From the NCBI RefSeq assembly GCF_018130695.1, contig NZ_JAFCJX010000033.1, positions 1 through 64,000 on the forward strand: a stretch of 64,000 bases of DNA, read 5' to 3'. Below the pieces are notes generated by a model that worked only from the letters and a program-made list of their open reading frames with translations, was not told the DNA's origin and ran no database searches. Below are positions 15,051-23,914 of the stretch, one piece after another. The DNA comes from Bradyrhizobium jicamae. GTDB taxonomy: Bacteria; Pseudomonadota; Alphaproteobacteria; Rhizobiales; Xanthobacteraceae. The position numbers and the translations under genes are program-made. Numbering within the stretch: the first letter of the stretch is position 1; each line of letters begins with the position of its first letter.

Positions 15051-15542
15051 TCAGATTTCCCGCGAAGTGCCGAATTCCATCGCGAACAGGGTTTCGAGCT
15101 TCGACGTGATATCGGGGAAAATCGTTCCGTAGCTGAGACGACGCTGCGAGCCAAAGATACCGCGCGGGTATTCTCCACGGCCATGCACCACTCTGATGTT
15201 CGGACCAAGCCGGGTGTGGAGCGCCTCCAGCAATTGCTCATAGGTAGCTACCTTCGTCCTGAAGGTAGCTACCGCAATCGAAGACATGATGTTTTCAATG
15301 AGGCAGTCGTTATCCATGATGATCTCAAAGGCTTGGGCGAGATGGCGTTGCATGACGTCGGGGCTGTCACCACGCACCTGAAAAATGAGGTAGCTAACCG
15401 CCTCCATTTTCAGCGGCGGCACACCATCAGAGCGTTTTTCGAGCGCGCTCTCCAATGCTTGTAGACCTTCCGCGGATACAAATTCAGCGAACATCCCGTG
15501 CGCTTCTCTTTTGCGGACTCGCTTCCTCAAGAACGCCCACAT
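15051..15542 (-). CDS. class III nucleotidyl cyclase-fold protein, catalytically degenerate
   Basis: A 163-residue protein from the ATG at 15542, 26 bases after the stop of the large membrane protein gene, so probably the last gene of that operon. Its layout can be laid over class III cyclases: Phe-Val-Ser-x-Glu near residues 21-25, a first strand Tyr-Leu-Ile-Phe-Gln-Val-Arg-Gly (51-58), Ile-Glu-Asn-Ile-Met-Ser-Ser-x-x-Ala-Val-Ala-x-Phe (82-94), and Phe-Gly-Ser-Gln-Arg-Arg-Leu-Ser-Tyr (130-138) followed by Ser-Lys-Leu-Glu. The two metal-binding aspartates of active cyclases are replaced (Gln55, and Ser87-Ser88), and the transition-state Asn/Arg pair is not seen. It should therefore not make cAMP. 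It may serve as a regulatory or dimerisation domain. Fold assignment is by eye. Confidence 0.6.
   Translation of the reverse strand: MWAFLRKRVRKREAHGMFAEFVSAEGLQALESALEKRSDGVPPLKMEAVSYLIFQVRGDSPDVMQRHLAQAFEIIMDNDCLIENIMSSIAVATFRTKVATYEQLLEALHTRLGPNIRVVHGRGEYPRGIFGSQRRLSYGTIFPDITSKLETLFAMEFGTSREI
15243..15273. repeat. perfect 13-bp inverted repeat inside the cyclase-like gene
   Basis: GGTAGCTACCTTC (15243-15255) is exactly complementary to GAAGGTAGCTACC (15261-15273) with a five-base loop. Each arm contains the ten-base palindrome GGTAGCTACC. It encodes the segment Val-Ala-Thr-Phe-Arg-Thr-Lys-Val-Ala-Thr, so the protein also carries a small Val-Ala-Thr repeat. The RNA would form a stable hairpin within the message. 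Confidence 0.8.
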
Positions 15543-15568
15543 AGTGCCTTCCGAAACCGCTTTGATCG

Positions 15569-17632
15569 TCAGCGCCCCTCGCGCAGCCAGGTCGCCGCGA
15601 ACGCGCCGAGCAGCAGCAGCAGCCCGACGATGCCGGCGAACATCGGCAGCACGCCGACGCCCTTGACCACGCTGGCGTCGCGCATCTTGACGCCGAGCCA
15701 GCCGTCGCCGCGGAAGATCGAGGACGAGCGCACCGGCACCACGCGCGGCATGTCGAGGCTCGATCCGTCGACGATGCGGCGGGCGTCGCCGCCGGTCGCC
15801 TGTGCCAGCGGCTTCAGCAGATCCGTCGTCGAGGTGACTTCCGAGAATTCCTTCGGGTTGGTCGGCCCGACATTGATCAGCGCCTTCAGCGTGCCGTCGG
15901 TCGCCTGCCACAGGCCGAGCTCGCTGGCCGGCATGGTCGCGCGCCACTCGCCGGGCTCGCCGGCGGCGAGCGTCAGCTCGCGCGTGGTGCCGCTCGGCGA
16001 GGTCACGGTGACCGGCGCAACCGTGTCGGCCATGGTCTGGCGCACCACGGTGAGGTCCTTGCCCTGCACCTGCATGCGCAGCGCTTCCTCGTCGAGATCC
16101 GGCTGCTTCATCAGCCAGTGCGACATCCGCCTGAGCAGATCGAGATGCGGGCCGCCGCCCTCATAGCCGCGCGCCCACAGCCAGATATGGTCGGACAGCA
16201 GCAGCGCGACGCGGCCTTCGCCGAACCGCGACAGCAGCAGCAGCGGCTTGCCGTCGGCGCCGGTCATGACGGGCGGCGTGATGGCGTTCCTGGTATCGAC
16301 CGTGCGGAAGAAGCGGCTCCAGCGCGGCGGCTCGGAGGCTGCGCCCTCCAGCCCGCGCGTCACCGGGTGACGTTTGCCGATGTCGCTGAGATGCGCGTAG
16401 TACGGCTTCTCGGTGACGCCGACCGGCTCGGCCGGCAGCACCGAGTCGAGCGGCGTTCGCCAGATGCTGGTGGTCGAGGCGTAGTCGGGACCGGCCGACA
16501 CCAGCACGGCGCCGCCGGCGCGGACGTAGCGCGCGATGTTGTCGAAATAGGCGATCGGCAGCACGCCCTGGCGTGCATAGCGGTCGAAGATGATCAACTG
16601 GAATTCGTTGATGTGCTGCTGGAACAGCTCGCGGGTCGGGAACGCGATCAGCGACAGCTCGTTGATCGGCGTGCCGTCCTGCTTCTCCGGCGGACGCAGG
16701 ATGGTGAAGTGCACGAGGTCGACGCTGGCGTCGGACTTCAGCAGGTTGCGCCAGGTGCGTTCGCCGGAATGCGGCTCGCCCGAGACCAGCAGCACGCGCA
16801 GCTTGTCGCGCACGCCGTCGATCGCGACCACGGCGCGGTTGTTGACCGGGGTCAGCTCGTTCTCCAGCGGCGAGGCCTCGATCTCGACGATGTTCGGGCC
16901 GGCATGCTTGATGTCGATATCGACGCTGGAGGTCTGGCCACTGTTGAGCATGCGCTCGCTGATGGTCTCGCCGTCGCGGCGGATGGTGATCTTGGCGCGC
17001 TCGCCGGTGACGCCCTGGTCGTCGAGCCGGTAGGTGACGGTCTGGGTCTGGCCGACAATGCCGAAGCGCGGTGCGGCGGTGATCGCGATGCGGCGGTCGC
17101 GCTCGTCCTTGCGGCCGGTGATCAGCGCATGCACCGGGGCCTGGAAGCCGAGCGCCTGGACGTTGGCGGGAATGTCATGCACGCGGCCGTCGGTGATCAT
17201 GAAGGCGCCGGCGACGCGCTCGATCGGCACATCCGACAGCGCCGAAGACAGCGCGCCGAACAGCTTGGTACCGTCGGTCTCGCCATCGGCCTGTCCGGCC
17301 TCGACGACGCGGACTTCGAGACCCTTGATCTTTTTCAGGCTGTCGACCAACGCCTCTTTGGCCTTCTCGGTCTCCTGGTTGCGGGTGCCGAAATTCTGGC
17401 TCGGGCTCTTGTCGATCACGACGGCGGCGACCGACGACAGCGGCTCGCGGTCTTCGCGGGTGAAGGAGGGATTGGCGAGCGCGAGCAGGATCAGCGCCAG
17501 CGCCGCGACGCGCACCGCGGCGCCGCGGGATCGCGAGACCAGCAGCAGCGCAGCAATGAAGACGATCGCGCCGAGCGCGAGCCACAGCACGAGCGCGGGA
17601 ACCAGCGGTGTGAACGCAATACCGTAGTTCAT
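15569..17632 (-). CDS. large membrane protein of the MoxR/DUF58 operon, glutamine amidotransferase/VWA-like
   Basis: A 687-residue protein with two N-terminal membrane helices (about 8-30 and 40-56) and one near the C terminus (about 662-682). Between them is a large extracytoplasmic or membrane-facing region containing a VWA-like start (Val-Ala-Ala-Val-Val-Ile-Asp-Lys-Ser-Pro-Ser) and a class I glutamine amidotransferase-like middle (Ala-Gly-Gly-Ala-Val-Leu-Val-Ser-Ala-Gly-Pro). It lacks a clear catalytic cysteine. It follows the DUF4159 gene by one base. Proteins of this arrangement accompany MoxR ATPases in alphaproteobacteria; their exact job is not established. Confidence 0.7.
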   Translation of the reverse strand: MNYGIAFTPLVPALVLWLALGAIVFIAALLLVSRSRGAAVRVAALALILLALANPSFTREDREPLSSVAAVVIDKSPSQNFGTRNQETEKAKEALVDSLKKIKGLEVRVVEAGQADGETDGTKLFGALSSALSDVPIERVAGAFMITDGRVHDIPANVQALGFQAPVHALITGRKDERDRRIAITAAPRFGIVGQTQTVTYRLDDQGVTGERAKITIRRDGETISERMLNSGQTSSVDIDIKHAGPNIVEIEASPLENELTPVNNRAVVAIDGVRDKLRVLLVSGEPHSGERTWRNLLKSDASVDLVHFTILRPPEKQDGTPINELSLIAFPTRELFQQHINEFQLIIFDRYARQGVLPIAYFDNIARYVRAGGAVLVSAGPDYASTTSIWRTPLDSVLPAEPVGVTEKPYYAHLSDIGKRHPVTRGLEGAASEPPRWSRFFRTVDTRNAITPPVMTGADGKPLLLLSRFGEGRVALLLSDHIWLWARGYEGGGPHLDLLRRMSHWLMKQPDLDEEALRMQVQGKDLTVVRQTMADTVAPVTVTSPSGTTRELTLAAGEPGEWRATMPASELGLWQATDGTLKALINVGPTNPKEFSEVTSTTDLLKPLAQATGGDARRIVDGSSLDMPRVVPVRSSSIFRGDGWLGVKMRDASVVKGVGVLPMFAGIVGLLLLLGAFAATWLREGR

Positions 17633-17633
17633 A

Positions 17634-20438
17634 TTATTGCCCCAACCGCTCGATCAGCGCAGGCGCGTGCACCTGGTCGGCCTTGTAGTTGCCGGTCAGC
17701 GTGTACATCACGATGTTGACGCCGGCGCGGAAGGCGAATTCGCGCTGGCGCGGTTCGCTGGGGGTGAGCGGCAGCATCGCCTGGCCGTCGGGCCGGATCG
17801 CCCAGGCGCCGGCGAGGTCGTTCGAGGTGATGATGATCGGCGAGACGCCGTCGCCGCCGCGCGCCGGACGCTGGGCCGCCTCGTCATCCTCCTCGCGCGG
17901 CAGGGCCTCGACCCAGGTCTGGCCGGAATTGAAGCGGCCGGGGAAGTCGCGCAGCAGATAGAACGTCTTGGTCAGCACGTGCTCGCGCGGCACCGGCTCG
18001 AGCTCGGGCACGTCGAGGCTGGAGAGCAGTTCGCGCAGCGTCCGCATGCCCGGCGTCTGCGAGCCGCTGGTGTCGCTTGGCGAAGCCTCGATGGCGTCGC
18101 GGGTATCGAACACCACGGTGCCGCCCTGCTTCATGTAGGCGTCGATCTTGTTGATGGCGTCCTGCGGCGGCTTCGGCGCGCCGGGCACGATCGGCCAGTA
18201 GATCAGCGGGAAGAACGCGAGCTCGTCGCGGGCCGGATCGACGCCGACGGGATCGCCGGCTTCCAGCGCCGTGCGCTGTGCCAGGAACAGGGTCAGCCCC
18301 GCCATGCCGGCCTTGACGATGGAATCGACGTCGGCATTGCCGGTGACGACGTAGGCGAGGCGGGTCTGCGAGGTCGACTTCATCGCGAAGTCGTCGTTGC
18401 TCTCCGCACGCGTCGGCGAGGGCGACATGGCCGCCAGCAGGAAGGCGATCGCGAGCGCCGCCGGCGCGGCGCGACGGCGCAGCAGCGCGGCGAGCCCTGC
18501 GCCGAGCATCGCGACCACGATGGCGTCGATCAGGAACAGCGCCAGCGACGACGACAGCAGGATGCCGCGCAGGTCGCGCGGCTCGGCATTGGTGTAGCTG
18601 GCGCGTCGCGCGCGCAGGCCCGACGTGTCGAGCGGGGCGATGCGGTCGGAAGAGGCCAGCGTGTTGACGGCAATCGGACCTTCAGCCGTGCCGTAGAAGC
18701 CGGGCGGATGCTCCGCGGTGGCGCGGTCACGATAATCCGCCGGCATCGGCTTGGCGGTCGACGGCGGCGGCCCGAAGGCGCCGAAGCCGTCGAGCGTGCG
18801 CAGCGGTGCCACCGTCTCCGAGGTCTGCTCGCCCGCGACGCCCGGGCCGGGCTTTGCGGTGTAGCCGGACATGTCGACCAGCCGCCGCAGCATCTCGACG
18901 AAGGTGCCGGACATCGGCAGGTCCGACCAGCGCATGTCGGCGCCGACATGGAACAGGCTGATCACGCCCTTGCCGCGATGCTCGCCGGTGACCAGCGGCG
19001 TGCCGTCTTCCAGCGAGGCCCAGCTCTTGGTCGCGAGCACGGCGTCGGGCTCGGCCAGCACCTGCCGGCTCACGGTGATGTCCTTGGGCACATTGAGGCC
19101 GGCGAACGGGCCGTCGGCAGAGAACGAGGCCATGTGTTGCGGCTTCTCCCAGGTCAGGCTGCCGCCCAGCGTGCGGCCACCCTTGCGCAGCTTCACCGGC
19201 ACCAGACCGTCCTCGGCCTGCGCCAGCCGCGGGCCGGCGAAGCGCACCAGCACGCCGCCCTGCTCGATCCAGGCATTGAGCCGGTCGCGGATCTCGGGCG
19301 ACAGTGTGCCGACATCGGCCATGACAATCATGGGAAGACGCTGGTCGAGGAATTGCGCGACCACCTGCTGCGGCGCGCCGCGATCGCCGAGACGCACGTC
19401 GGCAAACGGCTGCAGCGCGCGCGACAGATAGAAGGTCGAGGCGAGCAGCGGCTGCGCGGTGTCGCTGGTTGCGCCGGAGACCACGCCGATGGCGCGGCGG
19501 CGCCAGCGCTTGTCGAGCAGCTGCACGGCGCCGGCCGAACGCTCGCCGGAGATTTCGAGCCGCGCGATGTCGTTGCGCAGCTCGACCGGCAGGTCGAAGG
19601 CGGCCTCGGTCTCGCGGTCCTGCGGGGCGAATGCGTAGCGGGCTTCGCCGATCGGCGAGCCCTTCGTGTCGGTCGCGCGCACCACGCCGCCGGCGATGCC
19701 GTTTTCGGTGCGCAGCACTTTCACCGTCATCTTGGCGGCGGCGTTCTCGGCCGCGACCAGCGCCTGCGCCGAGGGCGCGCCGCCTTCGAAGATGGTCAGG
19801 GTGCGGCTCTCGATCACCTTTCCGAGGCCTTCCGCGAATTCGCTGCCACGCCCGGTATCGACGCCGTCGGACAACCAGGCGACCTCGCAATCACCGGTGG
19901 ATTTGAGGAAACGTCCGATCACGCCCAGCGTTTCGACGCGGTCGACCGAATAGGGCTTGGGCGCGAACTGCCGCAGCGCGACGCGCGCCGTGCCGGCGGT
20001 CATCAGCGTGATGTCGCGTGCCGGCTCCGACAGCGGCACCAGCGCGACGCCGCGGCGGTCATTGTCGGCATTGGCGATCAGCTCGTCGGCGGTCTTGATC
20101 CGCGCGTCCCAGCTCGCGGCCGAGCTCCAGCCGTCGTCGAGCAGGATCATCAGCGGCGCCTTGCTGGCGGCGAGGCCAACTTGCGGATTCCAGATCGGGC
20201 CGGCGGCGGCGAGGATGACGAGGGCTGCGGCGGTCAGCCGCAGCAGGGTCAGCCACCACGGCGTGCGTGCCGGCGTCTCTTCCTTCGGCGCGATGTCGAA
20301 CAGCAGCCGGGTCGGCGGGAATTCGATCCGGCGCGGCCGCGGCGGCATCACCCGCAGCAGCCACCACAGCACCGGCAGGCTCAGCAAACCCAGCAGCAGC
20401 ATCGGTTCGGCAAAGGACAGCGGCAGGCCTGCGATCAT
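17634..20438 (-). CDS. DUF4159 domain protein with BatA-type N terminus
   Basis: The 934-residue protein begins with the BatA/aerotolerance N-terminal region (residues 1-80: two hydrophobic segments with Pro-Arg-Arg-Ile-Glu-Phe-Pro-Pro-Thr between). A VWA-like segment (Met-Ile-Leu-Leu-Asp-Asp-Gly-Trp-Ser-Ser, about 95-105) follows. A membrane segment pair lies near 640-690, and a C-terminal DUF4159 domain (about 705-934) includes Phe-Phe-Pro-Leu-Ile-Tyr-Trp-Pro and Gly-Gly-Thr-Val-Val-Phe-Asp-Thr-Arg-Asp. It is translationally coupled to the upstream DUF58 gene through a 4-base overlap. Together these proteins form a MoxR-linked inner-membrane complex, thought to aid metal-dependent protein activation or envelope integrity. 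Confidence 0.85.
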   Translation of the reverse strand: MIAGLPLSFAEPMLLLGLLSLPVLWWLLRVMPPRPRRIEFPPTRLLFDIAPKEETPARTPWWLTLLRLTAAALVILAAAGPIWNPQVGLAASKAPLMILLDDGWSSAASWDARIKTADELIANADNDRRGVALVPLSEPARDITLMTAGTARVALRQFAPKPYSVDRVETLGVIGRFLKSTGDCEVAWLSDGVDTGRGSEFAEGLGKVIESRTLTIFEGGAPSAQALVAAENAAAKMTVKVLRTENGIAGGVVRATDTKGSPIGEARYAFAPQDRETEAAFDLPVELRNDIARLEISGERSAGAVQLLDKRWRRRAIGVVSGATSDTAQPLLASTFYLSRALQPFADVRLGDRGAPQQVVAQFLDQRLPMIVMADVGTLSPEIRDRLNAWIEQGGVLVRFAGPRLAQAEDGLVPVKLRKGGRTLGGSLTWEKPQHMASFSADGPFAGLNVPKDITVSRQVLAEPDAVLATKSWASLEDGTPLVTGEHRGKGVISLFHVGADMRWSDLPMSGTFVEMLRRLVDMSGYTAKPGPGVAGEQTSETVAPLRTLDGFGAFGPPPSTAKPMPADYRDRATAEHPPGFYGTAEGPIAVNTLASSDRIAPLDTSGLRARRASYTNAEPRDLRGILLSSSLALFLIDAIVVAMLGAGLAALLRRRAAPAALAIAFLLAAMSPSPTRAESNDDFAMKSTSQTRLAYVVTGNADVDSIVKAGMAGLTLFLAQRTALEAGDPVGVDPARDELAFFPLIYWPIVPGAPKPPQDAINKIDAYMKQGGTVVFDTRDAIEASPSDTSGSQTPGMRTLRELLSSLDVPELEPVPREHVLTKTFYLLRDFPGRFNSGQTWVEALPREEDDEAAQRPARGGDGVSPIIITSNDLAGAWAIRPDGQAMLPLTPSEPRQREFAFRAGVNIVMYTLTGNYKADQVHAPALIERLGQ

Positions 20439-21379
20439 GCGCTGAGCCCCACTTTGACCGTCGACCGTCCGCCGCCCTTGCTGACCGCCATGCCGGCGTG
20501 CAGGAACAGCAGCAGCTCGGCCGCGGAGCGGCTCGTCGTGTGGGTCGAGAACAGCCAGTCGAGCCGGTTGGTCTCGGCCCGGATCTGGTCGCGATGCAGC
20601 GCGACCCGCGTGACATAGTCGTTCGCCCAGCTCTCGGCGCGGCCCGCGGTGATCTTCTCGCCGCCCTCGGGCTCGACGAACTCGACGCGGCCGGAATAGG
20701 GGAAGGTCTCCTCGGCGGGATCGACGATCTGCACCAGCGTGCCATGTGCGCCGGAGGCGGAGAGACCCGCCAGCATCGTCGTGATCTCAGGGATCGGCGA
20801 CCAGAAGTCGGACAGCACCACGATCTCGGCGAGCGACGACGGCACGAAGGACGGCGGCAGGCTGGCGCGCGTCGTGTCGTCATGCAGCATCGCCTGCGCC
20901 ATCTTGTCGATCACGCCGCGGCTCGCGGTTGGGTTCATCAGGCCGGGAACGCCGACGCGTTCGCCGCCGGCGACCAGAAGCTCGGCCAGCGCGAATGCGA
21001 CGATCAAGCCGCGCTCGAGCTTGCTGTCGCGCGCGTCGCGGGAGGCAAAGGCCATCGACGGCGAGCGGTCGGGCCAGATCCACACCGTGTGCGCGGCCTC
21101 CCATTCCTGCTCGCGGACATAGAGATGATCGTCGCGCGCCGAGCGGCGCCAGTCGACGCGCTGCGCCGGCTCGCCGGAGACGAAGCGGCGATATTGCCAA
21201 AAGCTTTCGCCGGCGCCGGCGCGGCGGCGGCCGTGCAGGCCGTGGATCACATTGGCGGCGATGCGGCGGGCCTCAAGCACCAGACGCGGCAGCGATGCGG
21301 CGAGCGTTCGGCTTTCGCCATCAGCACGTCGGACTGCCAGAATCTCCCCGTTCTGCTGCTTGTCGCTAACGGCCATCAA
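20435..21379 (-). CDS. DUF58 domain protein
   Basis: The 314-residue protein carries the DUF58 core, Arg-Val-Asp-Trp-Arg-Arg-Ser-Ala-Arg-Asp-Asp followed by Leu-Tyr-Val-Arg-Glu-Gln-Glu (about residues 74-92). A VWA-like fold follows (Ile-Trp-Pro-Asp-Arg-Ser-Pro-Ser-Met at 100-108, giving an Asp-x-Ser-x-Ser type metal site). It has no membrane segment. Its start overlaps the moxR-type gene by four bases and its end overlaps the DUF4159 gene by four bases. DUF58 proteins are the regular partner of MoxR ATPases. Confidence 0.9.
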   Translation of the reverse strand: MMAVSDKQQNGEILAVRRADGESRTLAASLPRLVLEARRIAANVIHGLHGRRRAGAGESFWQYRRFVSGEPAQRVDWRRSARDDHLYVREQEWEAAHTVWIWPDRSPSMAFASRDARDSKLERGLIVAFALAELLVAGGERVGVPGLMNPTASRGVIDKMAQAMLHDDTTRASLPPSFVPSSLAEIVVLSDFWSPIPEITTMLAGLSASGAHGTLVQIVDPAEETFPYSGRVEFVEPEGGEKITAGRAESWANDYVTRVALHRDQIRAETNRLDWLFSTHTTSRSAAELLLFLHAGMAVSKGGGRSTVKVGLSA

Positions 21380-22380
21380 CCGATCCGCGTCTTCAATTGC
21401 CTGATGACATCGGGAATGGTGCGCCCTTCCGCGCGCGCCGAGAAGGTCAGCGCCATGCGGTGCTTCAGCACAGGTTCGGCAAGATCGAGCACGTCGTCGA
21501 TCGAGGGCGCGAGACGTCCGTCGAGCAGTGCGCGGGCGCGCACCGCGAGCATCAGCGATTGGCTGGCGCGCGGCCCCGGACCCCAGGCGATCAGCTTGCC
21601 GGCTTCGCCCCCCTCGGGGCCGGGACGCGCGGCGCGCACCAGCGACAGGATCGCTTCGACCACGCTGTCGCCGACCGGCAGGCGGCGCACCAGCCGTTGC
21701 GCCGAGACCAGCGTCTCCGCATCCATCGCGGCCTTGGCCAGCGTCTCTTCGGCGCCGGTGGTTTCGAACAGGATGCGGCGTTCGGCGTCGCGATCGGGAT
21801 AGTCGACGTCGATCTCCATCAGGAAGCGGTCGAGCTGCGCTTCGGGCAGCGGATAGGTGCCTTCCTGCTCCAGCGGGTTCTGCGTCGCCAGCACGTGGAA
21901 CGGCTTCGGCAGATCGTGCCGTGCGCCGGCGACCGTGATGTGCTGCTCCTGCATCGCCTGCAGCAGCGCCGATTGCGTGCGCGGGCTGGCGCGGTTGATC
22001 TCGTCGGCCATCAACAGCTGCGCGAACACCGGGCCCGAGATGAAGCGGAACGAGCGCTTGCCGGCGCTGCTCTCGTCGAGCACCTCGGCGCCGAGGATGT
22101 CTGATGGCATCAGGTCGGGCGTGAACTGGATGCGCTTGGCGTCTAGGCCGAGCGTGACGCCGAGGGTCTCGACCAGTTTTGTTTTCGCAAGGCCGGGGAC
22201 GCCGATCAGCAGCGCATGTCCGCCCGACAGGATCGTCACCAGGGTGTTTTCGATCACCCGCTCCTGGCCAAAAATGACGGTGGATATCGCTTCCTTGGCG
22301 GCGCGGATCTGGCCTGCGACCTGTTCGGCCGAACGGACGATCACATCCTCCAGTTTCTCGACGCTGTCTGCACCGGCCAT
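21376..22380 (-). CDS. MoxR family AAA+ ATPase
   Basis: Starting at the ATG at 22380, which has AAGGAG 8 bases upstream, the protein has 334 residues. A longer frame to 22425 has no ribosome site. Walker A is Gly-Val-Pro-Gly-Leu-Ala-Lys-Thr (about residues 62-69), Walker B is Leu-Met-Ala-Asp-Glu-Ile-Asn-Arg (about 120-127), and the MoxR marker Ala-Thr-Gln-Asn-Pro is near 165. MoxR ATPases act as chaperone-like motors with VWA/DUF58 partners. It is the first gene of an operon with three or four membrane or VWA-type partners downstream. Confidence 0.93.
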   Translation of the reverse strand: MAGADSVEKLEDVIVRSAEQVAGQIRAAKEAISTVIFGQERVIENTLVTILSGGHALLIGVPGLAKTKLVETLGVTLGLDAKRIQFTPDLMPSDILGAEVLDESSAGKRSFRFISGPVFAQLLMADEINRASPRTQSALLQAMQEQHITVAGARHDLPKPFHVLATQNPLEQEGTYPLPEAQLDRFLMEIDVDYPDRDAERRILFETTGAEETLAKAAMDAETLVSAQRLVRRLPVGDSVVEAILSLVRAARPGPEGGEAGKLIAWGPGPRASQSLMLAVRARALLDGRLAPSIDDVLDLAEPVLKHRMALTFSARAEGRTIPDVIRQLKTRIG

Positions 22381-22607
22381 TCCGTCAGCTCCTTCTCGGC
22401 TCTGCGCCGTGACGCACACCGCCATGCCATGGACACATGCTAAACCTAAGCGAAGGCCATGTATTCGTTGAGTTAAACTATCCCCACCTTATCGGTATTT
22501 CGGGGTATGAACGGCATCACGATGTGGCGAGAATGACCTCCCGCGCACATCTATGGCAACGTGCACCAATCGTGCCAGATTGAGGCTTCGAAAGCTTAAG
22601 GCAAACA

Positions 22608-23249
22608 ATGGCGAAGCAAGGGCAAAGCGGGCAAGGCCGGGAAAACACGGCCCTCGGCGGCAAAGGTCTCGAAGGCCTCACCGCCGCTGCGAGCCATGCG
22701 GCGAAGACAAACCCATCCGGCGGCAAAGGCTTGCCTCCGGTGCATTTGTGGAATCCGCCGTTCTGCGGCGATCTCGACATGCGAATCGCGGGCGATGGAA
22801 CGTGGTTCTACATGGGAACACCGATCGGCCGGCCGGCGCTGGTGCGGCTGTTCTCCACCATCCTGAAGCGCGAGGGGACTAAGCACTTTCTCGTGACGCC
22901 GGTGGAGAAGGTCGGCATCCGCGTCGACGACGCGCCGTTTATGGCGGTTGAGATGCAGAAGGATGAGGATGCGCGGGGGCGTCTGCTCAGGTTCCGCACC
23001 AATGTCGACGACTGGGTCGATTGCGAAGAGGGACACGGCCTGCGGTTTGAAGCCGCGGAAGATGGCGGGTTGACGCCGTATCTGCACGTCCGCGCCGATC
23101 TCTGGGCCAAGGTGACGCGTGCGCTGTACTACGATCTGGTTGACATGGGTGAGGAGCGGATGGTCGATGGCGAGCCCATGTTCGGGGTCGAGTCGGGCGG
23201 CGAGTTCTTCGCGATGGCGGACGCGCAACAGGTGAGGGACGCGCTTTGA
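22608..23249 (+). CDS. DUF1285 domain protein
   Basis: The 213-residue soluble protein has a Gly/Ala/Ser-rich start (residues 1-40). After it comes the DUF1285 core: Pro-Pro-Val-His-Leu-Trp-Asn-Pro, then Gly-Asp-Leu-Asp-Met-Arg-Ile-Ala-x-Asp-Gly-Thr-Trp-Phe-Tyr, then Tyr-Leu-His-Val-Arg-Ala-Asp-Leu-Trp-Ala-Lys near 165. The family's function is unknown. The gene starts a plus-strand run in which each gene overlaps the next by 4 bases (this one and the CoA pyrophosphatase at 23246), so it is translated with them. Its promoter region is shared with the divergent moxR-type operon. Confidence 0.85.
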   Translation: MAKQGQSGQGRENTALGGKGLEGLTAAASHAAKTNPSGGKGLPPVHLWNPPFCGDLDMRIAGDGTWFYMGTPIGRPALVRLFSTILKREGTKHFLVTPVEKVGIRVDDAPFMAVEMQKDEDARGRLLRFRTNVDDWVDCEEGHGLRFEAAEDGGLTPYLHVRADLWAKVTRALYYDLVDMGEERMVDGEPMFGVESGGEFFAMADAQQVRDAL

Positions 23250-23914
23250 ACGGGCCGATGCTGAAGGAGCCCGCGACGGTCGGCTCGGCGGAATTCTTTG
23301 CGCGCGGCCGTGCGCGGCTGAGCTTCGACGTGCCGCCGGGGCTGGTCGATCCCAACATCATTCCGCGCACCGGCGACTCCGGCAACGACCGCATGCTGGA
23401 GATCGTCGCGCAGGAGCAGCCGGTGCGCCCCGCCGCGGTGCTGATCCCGGTGGTCGATCATCGCGAGCCGACGGTGTTGCTGACGCAGCGCTCGCCGCAT
23501 CTGTCGAGTCACGCCGGCCAGATTTCGTTTCCCGGCGGCAAGATCGACGCCACCGATGCCTCGCCGCTCGACGCGGCGTTGCGCGAGGCCTGGGAAGAGG
23601 TCGGGCTGAAGCGCGATTTCATCGAGCCGATCGGCTATCTCGATCTCTACGGCACCGCGTTCGGCTTCCGCATCCTGCCGACGGTCGCCAAGGTGAAGCC
23701 GGGCTTTTCGCTCAAGATCAACGAGGGCGAGGTGGTCGATGCCTTCGAGGTGCCGCTCGCCTTCCTGATGAATCCGGAAAACCACCAGATCCATACCAAG
23801 GAATTCCGCGGCATGGATCGCTCCTACTACGCGATGCCGTTCGCCGAGCGCTACATCTGGGGCGCCACCGCGGGCATCCTGCGCGTGCTTTATGAGCGGA
23901 TCTATCTGCCATGA
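23246..23914 (+). CDS. CoA pyrophosphatase, NUDIX family (NudL/YeaB type)
   Basis: A 222-residue NUDIX enzyme. The CoA-specific motif Leu-Leu-Thr-Gln-Arg-Ser-x2-Leu-Ser-Ser-His-Ala-Gly-Gln-Ile-x-Phe-Pro-Gly-Gly (about residues 76-95) runs into the Nudix box ending in Arg-Glu-Ala-Trp-Glu-Glu-Val-Gly-Leu. Enzymes of this kind cut CoA and acyl-CoA to phosphopantetheine and ADP. Its start overlaps the DUF1285 stop by four bases and its end overlaps the next gene by four bases. Confidence 0.9.
   Translation: MNGPMLKEPATVGSAEFFARGRARLSFDVPPGLVDPNIIPRTGDSGNDRMLEIVAQEQPVRPAAVLIPVVDHREPTVLLTQRSPHLSSHAGQISFPGGKIDATDASPLDAALREAWEEVGLKRDFIEPIGYLDLYGTAFGFRILPTVAKVKPGFSLKINEGEVVDAFEVPLAFLMNPENHQIHTKEFRGMDRSYYAMPFAERYIWGATAGILRVLYERIYLP

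Noticed and set aside
17637..20618. A 993-residue open frame on the plus strand
   Set aside because: Antisense to the DUF4159 gene; composition dominated by Arg, Gly and His, no domain pattern.
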